From contig WQWU01000016.1 of assembly GCA_009785215.1 (NCBI GenBank), forward strand, positions 1 to 46,109: a stretch of DNA of 46,109 bases, read 5' to 3'. Position numbers and translations under genes: made by a program. The notes beneath the pieces were generated by a model. It searched no databases. It had not been told where the DNA came from and was given only the letters and a program-made list of their open reading frames with translations. Positions 33,831-41,908 of the stretch are shown piece after piece; the first letter of the stretch is position 1, and each line of letters begins with the position of its first letter. The DNA comes from Treponema sp. (GTDB lineage Bacteria > Spirochaetota > Spirochaetia > Treponematales > Breznakiellaceae).

Positions 33831-34759
33831 TGAATCTTGAAGCATTTATTCTAGGATGCGGCGGTATGATGCCGCTGCCGAACAGGCATTTAACATCAGT
33901 ATTATTACGCAGGGAAGGCGACCTCTTTTTATTTGACTGCGGCGAAGGCACTCAAGTCTCGTTACGGCGTTTAAACTTACGCTGGAAAAAAATATCTGTT
34001 ATTTTTATAAGCCATACCCATGCTGATCATGTAACAGGAATCCCCGGGTTATTAATGCTTTCATCCCAGGTAGACAGGGATGATCCTCTTTACATTATAG
34101 GCCCGCCGCGTATAGCCGAATATATCGAAACAAGCCGCCGTGTTTTGGATATGTATATTAATTATGAAATAATTGTACAGGAAATAACATCTCCTGGTAT
34201 CGTATATAAAGGTGATGGATTCCATGTCCGCTGCTTTCCTTTGTCGCATACAAAACCCTGTTACGGCTATACGCTGGAAGAAGATAAACGTCCTGGAGAA
34301 TTTCATCCGGACAAAGCAAAAGTTTTAAATATACCAATGGGAAAAATGTGGGGCAAACTGCAAAAGGGAGAAAGCATAAAAACAGACGACGGAAGGGAAA
34401 TACATCCATCCGATGTAATGGGGCCTTTAAGGCAGGGGCGCAAGTTTTCGTTTGTTACAGATTCGCTTGCTCTTCCTGAAATTTCCACACATGTTATAGG
34501 TTCCGATTTATTTATCTGCGAAGGAATGTTCAATAGAGATTTGGCGGAAGATGCGCGTGCAAAAAAACATATGACTGCCGAAGATGCCGCTAAAATTGCC
34601 GCTTCCTCGCAAGGCGTAAAAAAACTTGCGCTGATTCATTACAGCCCCAGGTACACAGAATATGATTTAAAACAATTATTAAAAGAAGCACAGGCCATTT
34701 TCCCGGATACTATTTTATGCAAGGATCGTCTAGTGCTTCCCATTGAACATGTCGATTAA
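33830..34759 (+). CDS. rnz: Ribonuclease Z
   Basis: RNase Z cleaves the 3' trailer of tRNA precursors lacking an encoded CCA, which fits the CCA-less tRNA-Pro in this window. The 309-residue metallo-beta-lactamase-fold protein has the zinc motif SHTHADHVTG, the N-terminal FILGCGG and FDCGEGTQ segments, and C-terminal LALIHYSPRYTE. The stop of the GGDEF gene and the ATG overlap by one base (TAATG). Confidence 0.93.
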   Translation: MNLEAFILGCGGMMPLPNRHLTSVLLRREGDLFLFDCGEGTQVSLRRLNLRWKKISVIFISHTHADHVTGIPGLLMLSSQVDRDDPLYIIGPPRIAEYIETSRRVLDMYINYEIIVQEITSPGIVYKGDGFHVRCFPLSHTKPCYGYTLEEDKRPGEFHPDKAKVLNIPMGKMWGKLQKGESIKTDDGREIHPSDVMGPLRQGRKFSFVTDSLALPEISTHVIGSDLFICEGMFNRDLAEDARAKKHMTAEDAAKIAASSQGVKKLALIHYSPRYTEYDLKQLLKEAQAIFPDTILCKDRLVLPIEHVD

Positions 34760-34831
34760 GTCTGATATAATTGTTTTAAGAAATTTGCTGCGATACAATT
34801 AAAATCAATATGAATCTTTATTTTGAAACAT

Positions 34832-34860
34832 TTGTTATAGTTCGTGGTTTATATTAATAT
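34832..34860 (+). promoter_or_regulatory. Candidate promoter of the Gld-like ABC operon
   Basis: TTGTTA (34832-34837) and TAATAT (34855-34860) with 17-bp spacing lie in the 170-bp AT-rich gap before the ABC genes. The ribosome binding site AAGGAG is about 12 nt before ATG 34930, longer than ideal. The rest of the gap shows nothing recognisable. Confidence 0.35.
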
Positions 34861-34929
34861 ACAGGAAATTCTAAAAACTAAATTTTAACAATTTCCGGAC
34901 ACATTTTATTTAAGGAGAGTTTCCATTAA

Positions 34930-35886
34930 ATGAGCGTTCAAGCAAAAATTGAAGTACAGAACCTGTCCAAACAATATGGAAATGTACAGGCAGTATCGGA
35001 TGTTTCTTTTTCTGTAGGAGACAGCGAAGTTTTGGGTTTTTTGGGGCCTAACGGCGCCGGAAAAACAACAATAATGAAAATCCTTACCGGGTTTCATTTT
35101 CCTTCCGGCGGAACAGCTTATGTAGACGGTATTCTTGTAGACGAAAATCCGCTGGAAATAAAAAAACGGATTGGTTATTTGCCGGAAAATGTGCCGCTTT
35201 ACGGCGATTTAACCGTAGATGAATATTTAACCTTTGCGGCAGAAGCGCGGTTTATTCCAAAGGAAAACCTGGCATCTGCAATTGAAAAAAGCCTTGAAGC
35301 TTGCGGTCTTACAGATTATAGGAGCCGTAAAATTGAGACTCTTTCCAAGGGATATAGGCAGCGTACGGGTTTAGCTCAGGCGATACTTCATGATCCGCCC
35401 ATTTTAATTCTTGATGAACCTACAACAGGACTTGATCCTAATCAAATTATTGAAATTCGTTCGCTTATAAAAGAACTTGGCAAACGAAAAACTGTTATTC
35501 TTTCTACGCATATTTTGCAGGAAGTAGAAGCAATCTGCACTCAGGTTTTAATTATCAATGACGGCCGTATTGCCGCGCTTGGACGTCCTGATGAAATTGC
35601 AAACTCCATGAAAAAAGGCGATACATGGCAGCTTGTTTTAAAAGGCGCCGGTATCGATGCTATTAAGGAAAAAATAAATCAGATTGGAAATATTTCTAAT
35701 TTAATGGCAGAAACCGCAGCAGATGGTCTTGTCTCTGTAAATTTCTTTGTACAGGCAGAAGGTGACTTTAATACCGGCGAACGGATATTTGACTGGGCGG
35801 TAAGCGGCGGTCTTAAAATACTGGAAATGAACCGGAAAAAAATCAGTATAGAAGATATTTTTGTTAAACTAACAGGAGTTGAATAA
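34930..35886 (+). CDS. ABC transporter ATP-binding protein (GldA-like)
   Basis: The 318-residue protein is an ABC ATPase with Walker A GPNGAGKTT, signature LSKGYRQRTGLAQA, Walker B LILDEPTTGLDPNQ and switch His in LSTHILQEVE. A C-terminal extension (~90 residues) is of the type found in GldA/drug-ABC ATPases. It is the first of four genes encoding an export-type system resembling GldA-GldF-GldG. The system acts at the inner membrane; its substrate is unknown. Confidence 0.88.
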   Translation: MSVQAKIEVQNLSKQYGNVQAVSDVSFSVGDSEVLGFLGPNGAGKTTIMKILTGFHFPSGGTAYVDGILVDENPLEIKKRIGYLPENVPLYGDLTVDEYLTFAAEARFIPKENLASAIEKSLEACGLTDYRSRKIETLSKGYRQRTGLAQAILHDPPILILDEPTTGLDPNQIIEIRSLIKELGKRKTVILSTHILQEVEAICTQVLIINDGRIAALGRPDEIANSMKKGDTWQLVLKGAGIDAIKEKINQIGNISNLMAETAADGLVSVNFFVQAEGDFNTGERIFDWAVSGGLKILEMNRKKISIEDIFVKLTGVE

Positions 35887-36624
35887 ATGAAAAAATTTAT
35901 ACCATACCGCGCCATTAAACTTGCGCGTAAAGAGGTTTTTCAGTATTTAAGCGCTCCGGCCTTTTACGGAGCTGCAGTATTCTTTTTGCTTTTTTGTTCC
36001 ATATGGCTGTTTTATTTTCAGCAGTATTTTGTACAAGATCAGGCAACACTTCGTCCTTACTTTGGAATATTTCCAATAATTTATATTTTAATTATTCCCA
36101 TTATTACAATGAAAAGCTGGGCAGAAGAAAGAAAAACAGGCACTATAGAATTATTGCTTACAATGCCGTTTTCAGAATGGGATCTTGTTCTTGGAAAATT
36201 CTTCGGCGCTCTTAGCGTTTTAGGTTTGATTTTATTATTAACTGTGCCTCTTCCTTTAACGCTGATGGTTTTGGGAAGTTTTGACGCTGGAACAATTTTC
36301 TGCGAATATCTGGGAGCGCTGTTATTGGGAGCAAGTTCAATTTCGCTTGGACTTCTTTTATCTTGCCTTTCAAAAAATCAGGCCGGCGCATTCCTCGGCT
36401 GTGCTGTAGTTTTAATGGTGGTAATGCTTATCAATCAGATAACAATGTCATTTGATCTTCCGTTTTTCCTGGCAAGAAGCATTAATTTTATTTCTTTGGC
36501 GTATCACTTTGAAAGCTTCTCTAAAGGTTTAATAGATTCAAGAGATTTATCTTTTTTTGTTTTAAGTACAGCGTTATTCCTGTTTATTAATACAAGAGTT
36601 ATTCTTTACAGGAAGTGGAGTTGA
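35887..36624 (+). CDS. ABC-2-type permease (GldF-like)
   Basis: The 245-residue protein has about six membrane segments (for example FYGAAVFFLLFCSIWLF, LSVLGLILLLTVPLPLTLMV shown in part) and the ABC-2 loop MKSWAEERKTGTIELLLTMP that contacts the ATPase. The ATG immediately follows the ATPase stop; AGGAG lies nine bases upstream. It is the membrane partner of the preceding ATPase. Confidence 0.88.
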   Translation: MKKFIPYRAIKLARKEVFQYLSAPAFYGAAVFFLLFCSIWLFYFQQYFVQDQATLRPYFGIFPIIYILIIPIITMKSWAEERKTGTIELLLTMPFSEWDLVLGKFFGALSVLGLILLLTVPLPLTLMVLGSFDAGTIFCEYLGALLLGASSISLGLLLSCLSKNQAGAFLGCAVVLMVVMLINQITMSFDLPFFLARSINFISLAYHFESFSKGLIDSRDLSFFVLSTALFLFINTRVILYRKWS

Positions 36625-36631
36625 GGTAAAT

Positions 36632-38308
36632 ATGACAAGAAAACAAACAACTATTATAACAATATTAACCATAGCCGCATTTATTCTTGCATTTATGGTA
36701 AGCGGCCGTATCTGGTTCCGCCTTGATCTGACAAAAAACAAAGCGTATACCATTTCGCAGGTTTCGCGTAACCTTCACAGGGAAATTTCTGAACCTGTTA
36801 ATATTACTTATTATCTTTCCAATAAACTGCGTACAGTTGTTCCTGCACCCGGCGAAATTGAAGACACATTAAAAGAATACGCCGCATATTCAAGAGGGAA
36901 AATCCGACTTACAGTACGCGACCCAATAAGTGTTGGACTTTCAAATGTCGATGCATTGGGGCTTCAGGCAAGGCAGGTTCCGGTCGTTGGACAGGATCAG
37001 ACAAGTTTTATTACTGTTTATTCCGGCATAGTAATTGAATATCTTGATAATATCGAAGTTCTTCCCTGGGTTATTTCTACTGATACTCTTGAATACGATT
37101 TAACATCAAGGATTCGTTCCATGGTTACAGAAAACGAAAGATGGATGGGTGTAATCGTTGGCGACAGCTTCAGGCAATGGCAGGAAGATTTTGGTTTTTT
37201 AAACATGTTTCTTTTTGATGCAGGTTACAGAGTGCGTTTAATTTCTCCAGGCGAAGAAATCCCGGATAATACACCGGCGCTTTTTGTATTTGGCGGAGTA
37301 GAAGAACTTGATGAATGGGCATTATACCGTATTGACAGATACATTCAGCTTGGAGGAAAAGTTTTATTTGCTGTTAAGGGAGTTTTTGTAGATACCATTT
37401 ATGGATCTATCGAAGCAAGGGAACAGTTCGATTTAGGGCTTTTAGATATGATTGCTTCTTACGGCGTAATTGTAAGACCTGAACTTGCATTGGATCGAAA
37501 CGCACTAACGATTCAGTTTCAGGCAAGAACGCCGCAGGGCGGTGTTCAGCGCAGAATCGCACGTTATCCGCTGTGGATTGGCGTTTTGGGCGATAACGGA
37601 AATAACAAACATCCTGTAAGCTCAGGTTTTTCCGGCCTGGATCTTTTCTGGGCAAGCCCGCTTGAACTGCATCCGCCGGCTTCTGTAGAAGCGATGTCTT
37701 TATTTACAACATCACAGGAAGGCTGGGTAATGCGTGAAGCATTTTTTACAAGCCCGGAAGTGCCTTATATGCTTGAAATTGAAGCTCCTGAAACAAAAGG
37801 AGAAAAAATCCTTGGCGCTTCTTTAACCGGCGTATTTCCCAGTTTCTTCAGAGGTGCAGAAAAACCTGTACGCGAAGGTTCATACGAAGAGCTTCCTGAT
37901 ATGCCGGAAACTTCAAACCAGTCCAGGATAATCGTTGTAGGCGATACAGATTTTGCTACAAACATTATAAATGCTACTCAGGCTGCGCATAACATGGATT
38001 TTTTATTGCGTGTTGCTGACTGGTTAGCCAACGATGATGACATTATCGGCATTAGAAGCAGGCAGCCGCAAGCCGGACGATTTGACAAAATTGCAGATCC
38101 GGCTGCGCGTTCAATAGCAATGAGATTTTCTCAGATAATCAATGTTGTTATTGTTCCGATGTTTGTTATTGCAGCCGCTTTTGCTTTTTCATCGCTGAGG
38201 CGAAGGCGTGCTGGTATTCATGCCGGTAAAAATGCTGACAAAGATATTAACATTCCTGTTGAGCAGAATGACTGTACAACTAAAGAGGAGAACTCTGATG
38301 ACGTATAA
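36632..38308 (+). CDS. GldG-like ABC auxiliary membrane protein
   Basis: The 558-residue protein has an N-terminal membrane segment (TIITILTIAAFILAFMV) followed by RLDLTKNKAYTIS, the usual start of the ABC-type uncharacterised transport (GldG-like) domain, a large extracytoplasmic part, and a C-terminal membrane segment near MFVIAAAFAFSSL. A GAGGT site lies five bases upstream. It follows the permease by 7 bp and overlaps the DUF4340 gene by 11 bp. In gliding bacteria the homologues support motility; here it may support envelope transport. Confidence 0.85.
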   Translation: MTRKQTTIITILTIAAFILAFMVSGRIWFRLDLTKNKAYTISQVSRNLHREISEPVNITYYLSNKLRTVVPAPGEIEDTLKEYAAYSRGKIRLTVRDPISVGLSNVDALGLQARQVPVVGQDQTSFITVYSGIVIEYLDNIEVLPWVISTDTLEYDLTSRIRSMVTENERWMGVIVGDSFRQWQEDFGFLNMFLFDAGYRVRLISPGEEIPDNTPALFVFGGVEELDEWALYRIDRYIQLGGKVLFAVKGVFVDTIYGSIEAREQFDLGLLDMIASYGVIVRPELALDRNALTIQFQARTPQGGVQRRIARYPLWIGVLGDNGNNKHPVSSGFSGLDLFWASPLELHPPASVEAMSLFTTSQEGWVMREAFFTSPEVPYMLEIEAPETKGEKILGASLTGVFPSFFRGAEKPVREGSYEELPDMPETSNQSRIIVVGDTDFATNIINATQAAHNMDFLLRVADWLANDDDIIGIRSRQPQAGRFDKIADPAARSIAMRFSQIINVVIVPMFVIAAAFAFSSLRRRRAGIHAGKNADKDINIPVEQNDCTTKEENSDDV

Positions 38309-39242
38309 AAAACGATTAATTTTTCTTTTATCACTTATAGGGGTATTGCTTTTAACCTATATGTTAAGTTTGTTATTCAGCTCTGATTTTACCGGCACAA
38401 GAACATCTTCTTATGTCTGGCTGGATTCAAGGGCTGCAGCAAGGGTTACCAGAATTGTGATAAATGCAGAAGAGCAGGATTTTGAACTTGTAAAAAAGAC
38501 GAATCAGTGGTTTGTTTTGCATAACGGCCTTGAATTTCCGGCGCGTCAAGTTAGAGTAGAAGATTTTTTAAGTATTTTAACAACACGTTCGTTATGGCCT
38601 GTACGTTCATCTGGCGATTCATCCCACGAGCGCTTCGGTTTAACTGATTCTGCTTCCAGGGTAACAATCTACGGTGAGTACTCGGTACTTCTTGATCTAT
38701 TGCTGGGAAATGATGATATTTTCAGAAATGAAACTTATTTCCGCAAATACGGACATAGTGAAGTACGCTCCGGCGATAACAGCATTAAGGTATATTTATC
38801 CGGTCAGGTTACAAACTGGTATAATCTCCGCCTTATTCCGGAAAGCGAAGGCAATAATTTTGATATATCCAATGTTCAGCGGCTTACAGTAAATAATGGA
38901 ACAGAAACTCAAAGTTTTAACAGAAGAAACAGATCATGGGAAATTTCCGGAATTACTGTTAATAATCCTTCGATGAATAACATAGAAAATTATATCCGTT
39001 CAATAATTAATCTTGAAGGAGATAATTTTGTAGATTCTGTTTCAAGGGATGATCCTGTATTTGATAACAGCCGGATAACAATTGAACTTGGAAACGGCAG
39101 GGTAATAACAATCAGATTCAGCGAAGCCGATGAAACAGGGCGGGTAATGGCTCATGTCAGCGGAAGGGATTATGTTTATACTGTGCCGGCATGGTCTGCA
39201 AGCCGTATATTCAGAGATGCATCCAATTTTGAAACAAACTAG
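38298..39242 (+). CDS. DUF4340-containing membrane-anchored protein
   Basis: The 314-residue product has one N-terminal membrane segment (IFLLSLIGVLLLTYMLSLLF) and a beta-rich extracytoplasmic domain with repeated strands (VTRIVINAEEQDFELVKK, RFGLTDSASRVTIYG), typical of DUF4340. These genes regularly follow GldG-like genes. ATG 38298 is chosen as AGAGGAG lies about eight bases upstream; a longer in-frame reading from 38208 lies inside the GldG-like gene and is rejected. It converges on the degenerate GGDEF gene. Confidence 0.82.
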   Translation: MTYKKRLIFLLSLIGVLLLTYMLSLLFSSDFTGTRTSSYVWLDSRAAARVTRIVINAEEQDFELVKKTNQWFVLHNGLEFPARQVRVEDFLSILTTRSLWPVRSSGDSSHERFGLTDSASRVTIYGEYSVLLDLLLGNDDIFRNETYFRKYGHSEVRSGDNSIKVYLSGQVTNWYNLRLIPESEGNNFDISNVQRLTVNNGTETQSFNRRNRSWEISGITVNNPSMNNIENYIRSIINLEGDNFVDSVSRDDPVFDNSRITIELGNGRVITIRFSEADETGRVMAHVSGRDYVYTVPAWSASRIFRDASNFETN

Positions 39243-39250
39243 TTTTGAAT

Positions 39251-39278
39251 ACAGCTAGTTTTATTTAAAACTAGCTGT
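39251..39278. terminator. Hairpin between convergent genes
   Basis: ACAGCTAGTTTTA, TT and TAAAACTAGCTGT form a perfect 13-bp stem with a 2-base loop, placed between the ends of the DUF4340 and degenerate GGDEF genes, covering the latter's stop codon. No long U-run follows, so it could be a bidirectional terminator or a simple transcript-end stabiliser. Confidence 0.55.
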
Positions 39279-40443
39279 GCGTTCGGATATAATCCCTATA
39301 TTTTTCCGGGTCGCTCTTAAAGGCAATAATTGATGTTTTTGAATCATTTTTTGCTTTTTTAAGAGCTTCCTTTGCTTCAATAAAAAGGCGGTCTGCGTTA
39401 AGAAGTCTTCCTGAACGGGATGATAAACCTATACAAAGATTGGAAGCTGCTCCAAAACTATTTGGGAACTTTTCAATAATTCTCTGATAAAACTTTTCTG
39501 CTTTTGTTATTGCAATATCAAAACCAATGCCTGGTAAAATTACGGAGATACCGTTATTTCCGTACTCAAAAAGCAAATCCCGCGATGTAAAAAAGTTTAC
39601 AGCTTCTTCAGATGCCTGTTTAAACATAAAATCGCCGTTTATATCATTGAATTCAATTAATATAAGCGCAAGATCTTTTTCTGTAGAAGAGCAGCGGTGC
39701 AATTCTGAATCGAGCCGGTCTTGAGTATATTCTTCCCATCCTATGTTGCTGCGCGGAGAATAAAGACCTTTTGGCCCTGTTTCCTGCATATCCCTTGCCG
39801 GTTTTGCAAAAACGGCTTCTCTTTTTGTTTCGCTGTTCTGCTGTACCGGTTGTTTCGGCGTTTGAGCAAAAATCATTTCCCCTTTTGGCTTTTCCTGTCT
39901 GCCGGTAAGAAGCTGCAATAACATTGTAAAAAAGGAGAGTGCAAAACCGATCATTATTATTATTAATGTGTCTTTTAATATTCTATAAAATGCATTGTAA
40001 TCAAAAATACTTGCAACAGCTTTTATGTTTGCGTTACGTGCATCAGGCAAAGGCCTGTACATGTCCTGATTAGTAAGTCCGATCTTATCTATGAACCTTG
40101 GTGAATTATTTACCCATTTTATAACATGTCCTGCTTTTTTTTCAAAAGCATGTCCGCCGTCTGCGCCTGTTATAATGAGCGCTTCTAAACTTCTGCTGGA
40201 ATTCAGCGCATTGGTCATTGTTTGGACATAATTTTCATCCATGAAACCGTTTAAACCTGCAGAAATAGCTATGTCTGCAATTTGTGAAAATTCCTGTTTT
40301 GCGGTTATCAAGCGCTGATCTATGCTAAGATAAATACGTACAGAACCCTGAACAAGAGCGCATAGATAGATAATAATACAAATGGCCGCTATGACTGATC
40401 CGCCAACCGAGTTTTTTCCGCTGTTACTTTTTTGCATTTCCAT
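39271..40443 (-). CDS. Membrane sensor protein with degenerate GGDEF domain
   Basis: The 390-residue protein has an N-terminal membrane segment (about 18-40), a ~115-residue extracytoplasmic sensory part, a second membrane segment (about 155-180), a Pro/Gln/Glu linker, and a C-terminal domain of the GGDEF fold. The catalytic loop reads GNNGI instead of GGDEF (FEYGNNGISVILP), so cyclase activity is unlikely; it could act as a c-di-GMP/GTP binding or protein-interaction module. It diverges from the second Memo gene with 38 bp between starts. The start at 40443 has no ribosome binding site. Confidence 0.78.
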   Translation of the reverse strand: MEMQKSNSGKNSVGGSVIAAICIIIYLCALVQGSVRIYLSIDQRLITAKQEFSQIADIAISAGLNGFMDENYVQTMTNALNSSRSLEALIITGADGGHAFEKKAGHVIKWVNNSPRFIDKIGLTNQDMYRPLPDARNANIKAVASIFDYNAFYRILKDTLIIIMIGFALSFFTMLLQLLTGRQEKPKGEMIFAQTPKQPVQQNSETKREAVFAKPARDMQETGPKGLYSPRSNIGWEEYTQDRLDSELHRCSSTEKDLALILIEFNDINGDFMFKQASEEAVNFFTSRDLLFEYGNNGISVILPGIGFDIAITKAEKFYQRIIEKFPNSFGAASNLCIGLSSRSGRLLNADRLFIEAKEALKKAKNDSKTSIIAFKSDPEKYRDYIRTHS

Positions 40444-40481
40444 AATTTTATTTCTCTGATATAATTATCGGTATATTTTAT

Positions 40482-41321
40482 ATGCAAATAAGAGATTATT
40501 CATTACCGGAAGGCTGGTTTCCGCATGATTCTGGCTCAGTTTCTGCGTTTTTATCAAAATATGAGCCGCCGGACAGAAAAAAAGCTCATTGTAAGTTTTA
40601 TAGGGCTGCAATCGCGCCTCATGCCGGCTGGTATTACAGCGGCAGACTGGCGGCTCTTGCGGTCTCAAACCTTTGGCCGGAGGCTGAAACCATTGTTATA
40701 TTGGGCGGGCATTTACCAGCCGGTAATCCCCCTCTTTTTGCCATGGAAGACGCCGTAAAAACCCCTTTTGGGTATTTAAAAATTAATAAAAATCTGCGCT
40801 CTTCTTTAATAAAAGAACTTAACGGCGCAGAAGATAAATACCGCGATAATACCATAGAAGTGCTTTTACCCATGGTACATTATTTTTTTCCCAAGGCTGA
40901 TATTATATGGCTTCGCCTTCCTGCTGCCATGGAATCATTTACTAGCGGAAAAATTATATCCAGATTAGCGCTTCAATCAGGCAGGAAAATCAATGTTCTG
41001 GCTTCTACAGATTTGACTCATTACGGCTTAAATTACCGGTTCTCGCCTATGGGTATAGGCGAAGCCGGTTTAAACTGGATGAAAAACGTAAACGATGCGG
41101 GTTTTATCAATGCTGTTAAATCCGGAAATACCCGTGAAGTTCTGCGATTTGCAGAAGAGGAACATGCAGCATGCTCCGCGGGTGCAGTATTGGGAGCCAT
41201 GGGATTTGCTGAAGAAGAAAAAGCCGGCAAACCGGCACTTTTAGAGTATGGTACAAGTGCAGATTTGGAAGAAAGGGGAATACCAGATTCTTTTGTGGGA
41301 TATGCAGCATTTGTCTTTTAA
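40482..41321 (+). CDS. amrB: Memo-family protein, AmmeMemoRadiSam system protein B (paralogue 2)
   Basis: The 279-residue protein has AIAPHAGW (H47), GGHLP (H77), the intact ASTDLTHYG (D177, H180), and ACSAGA (C231). The EHSIE position reads RDNTIE (residues 121-126), so the His there is lost. This complements paralogue 1, which keeps EHSIE but has lost the DxxH site. No Shine-Dalgarno sequence is evident; a TATAAT box lies about 16 bp upstream of the ATG. Reaction unknown. Confidence 0.85.
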   Translation: MQIRDYSLPEGWFPHDSGSVSAFLSKYEPPDRKKAHCKFYRAAIAPHAGWYYSGRLAALAVSNLWPEAETIVILGGHLPAGNPPLFAMEDAVKTPFGYLKINKNLRSSLIKELNGAEDKYRDNTIEVLLPMVHYFFPKADIIWLRLPAAMESFTSGKIISRLALQSGRKINVLASTDLTHYGLNYRFSPMGIGEAGLNWMKNVNDAGFINAVKSGNTREVLRFAEEEHAACSAGAVLGAMGFAEEEKAGKPALLEYGTSADLEERGIPDSFVGYAAFVF

Positions 41322-41339
41322 TCAATTTTTGTTTTGACC

Positions 41340-41367
41340 TTGACAAATGAAAATTGGAACATATACT
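41340..41367 (+). promoter_or_regulatory. Consensus promoter of the YbjN-like gene
   Basis: TTGACA (41340-41345), 16 bp, TATACT (41362-41367) gives a start near 41374 and a leader of about 28 nt carrying AAGGAG five bases from ATG 41402. It is one of the clearest promoters in the window. Confidence 0.8.
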
Positions 41368-41401
41368 TTAAAGTAGGAATAGCATAATTTAAGGAGTAAT
41401 T

Positions 41402-41908
41402 ATGGCAAAAAAGTGCAAAATCCTTGCAGCCATTATAATATTTGGTGTTATCTTTACCTTTAATTTGACCGCGCAGAATGGGTGGACAAGAGAAGATCTG
41501 CAGGGTATTTACATGGAACATCTTCGTCAGGAGGGGTATCTTCCTTCTATTGATGAAGACGGGGATATTCAATTTAAGGTTTCCGGAGACAATTATTTTA
41601 TCATTATAAATGAAAGCGATCTGCAGTTTTTTCAGATTTATATGGGTTTTAGCTTAACAGCTTTTTCAATTGACGATCTGTTAAATGCGGCAAACAGCGC
41701 AAACAGGCGTTCAAAAGTTGCAAAAACAACAATTTCATCGGATGGTAAAATTGCTTCCATTACTGTAGAACTGCTTTTAAACAGTCCAAACGATTTTGTG
41801 CCTGTTTTTGCCAGGTCTCTTTCTTTGATAAGAAATGCAGAAGGTATATTCAGGTCGCAGCTTAGGGATATTGCATTAAACAGAGAAGTTGGTTTTTTTG
41901 AATATTAA
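41402..41908 (+). CDS. Exported YbjN-like protein
   Basis: The 168-residue product has a signal peptide (hydrophobic residues 6-22 ending near LTAQ) and a mature part with an alternating alpha/beta order (TREDLQGIYMEHLRQEGY, DIQFKVSGDNYFIIINESD) like YbjN/type III secretion chaperone folds. It probably acts in the periplasm as a protein-binding module. It has its own strong promoter. Its stop overlaps the second maf stop on the opposite strand (TTAA). Confidence 0.7.
   Translation: MAKKCKILAAIIIFGVIFTFNLTAQNGWTREDLQGIYMEHLRQEGYLPSIDEDGDIQFKVSGDNYFIIINESDLQFFQIYMGFSLTAFSIDDLLNAANSANRRSKVAKTTISSDGKIASITVELLLNSPNDFVPVFARSLSLIRNAEGIFRSQLRDIALNREVGFFEY

Noticed and set aside
38208..38297. N-terminal extension of the DUF4340 protein to 38208
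   Set aside because: The extension is the GldG-like coding sequence read in another frame; the true start at 38298 has a ribosome binding site and a normal membrane anchor.
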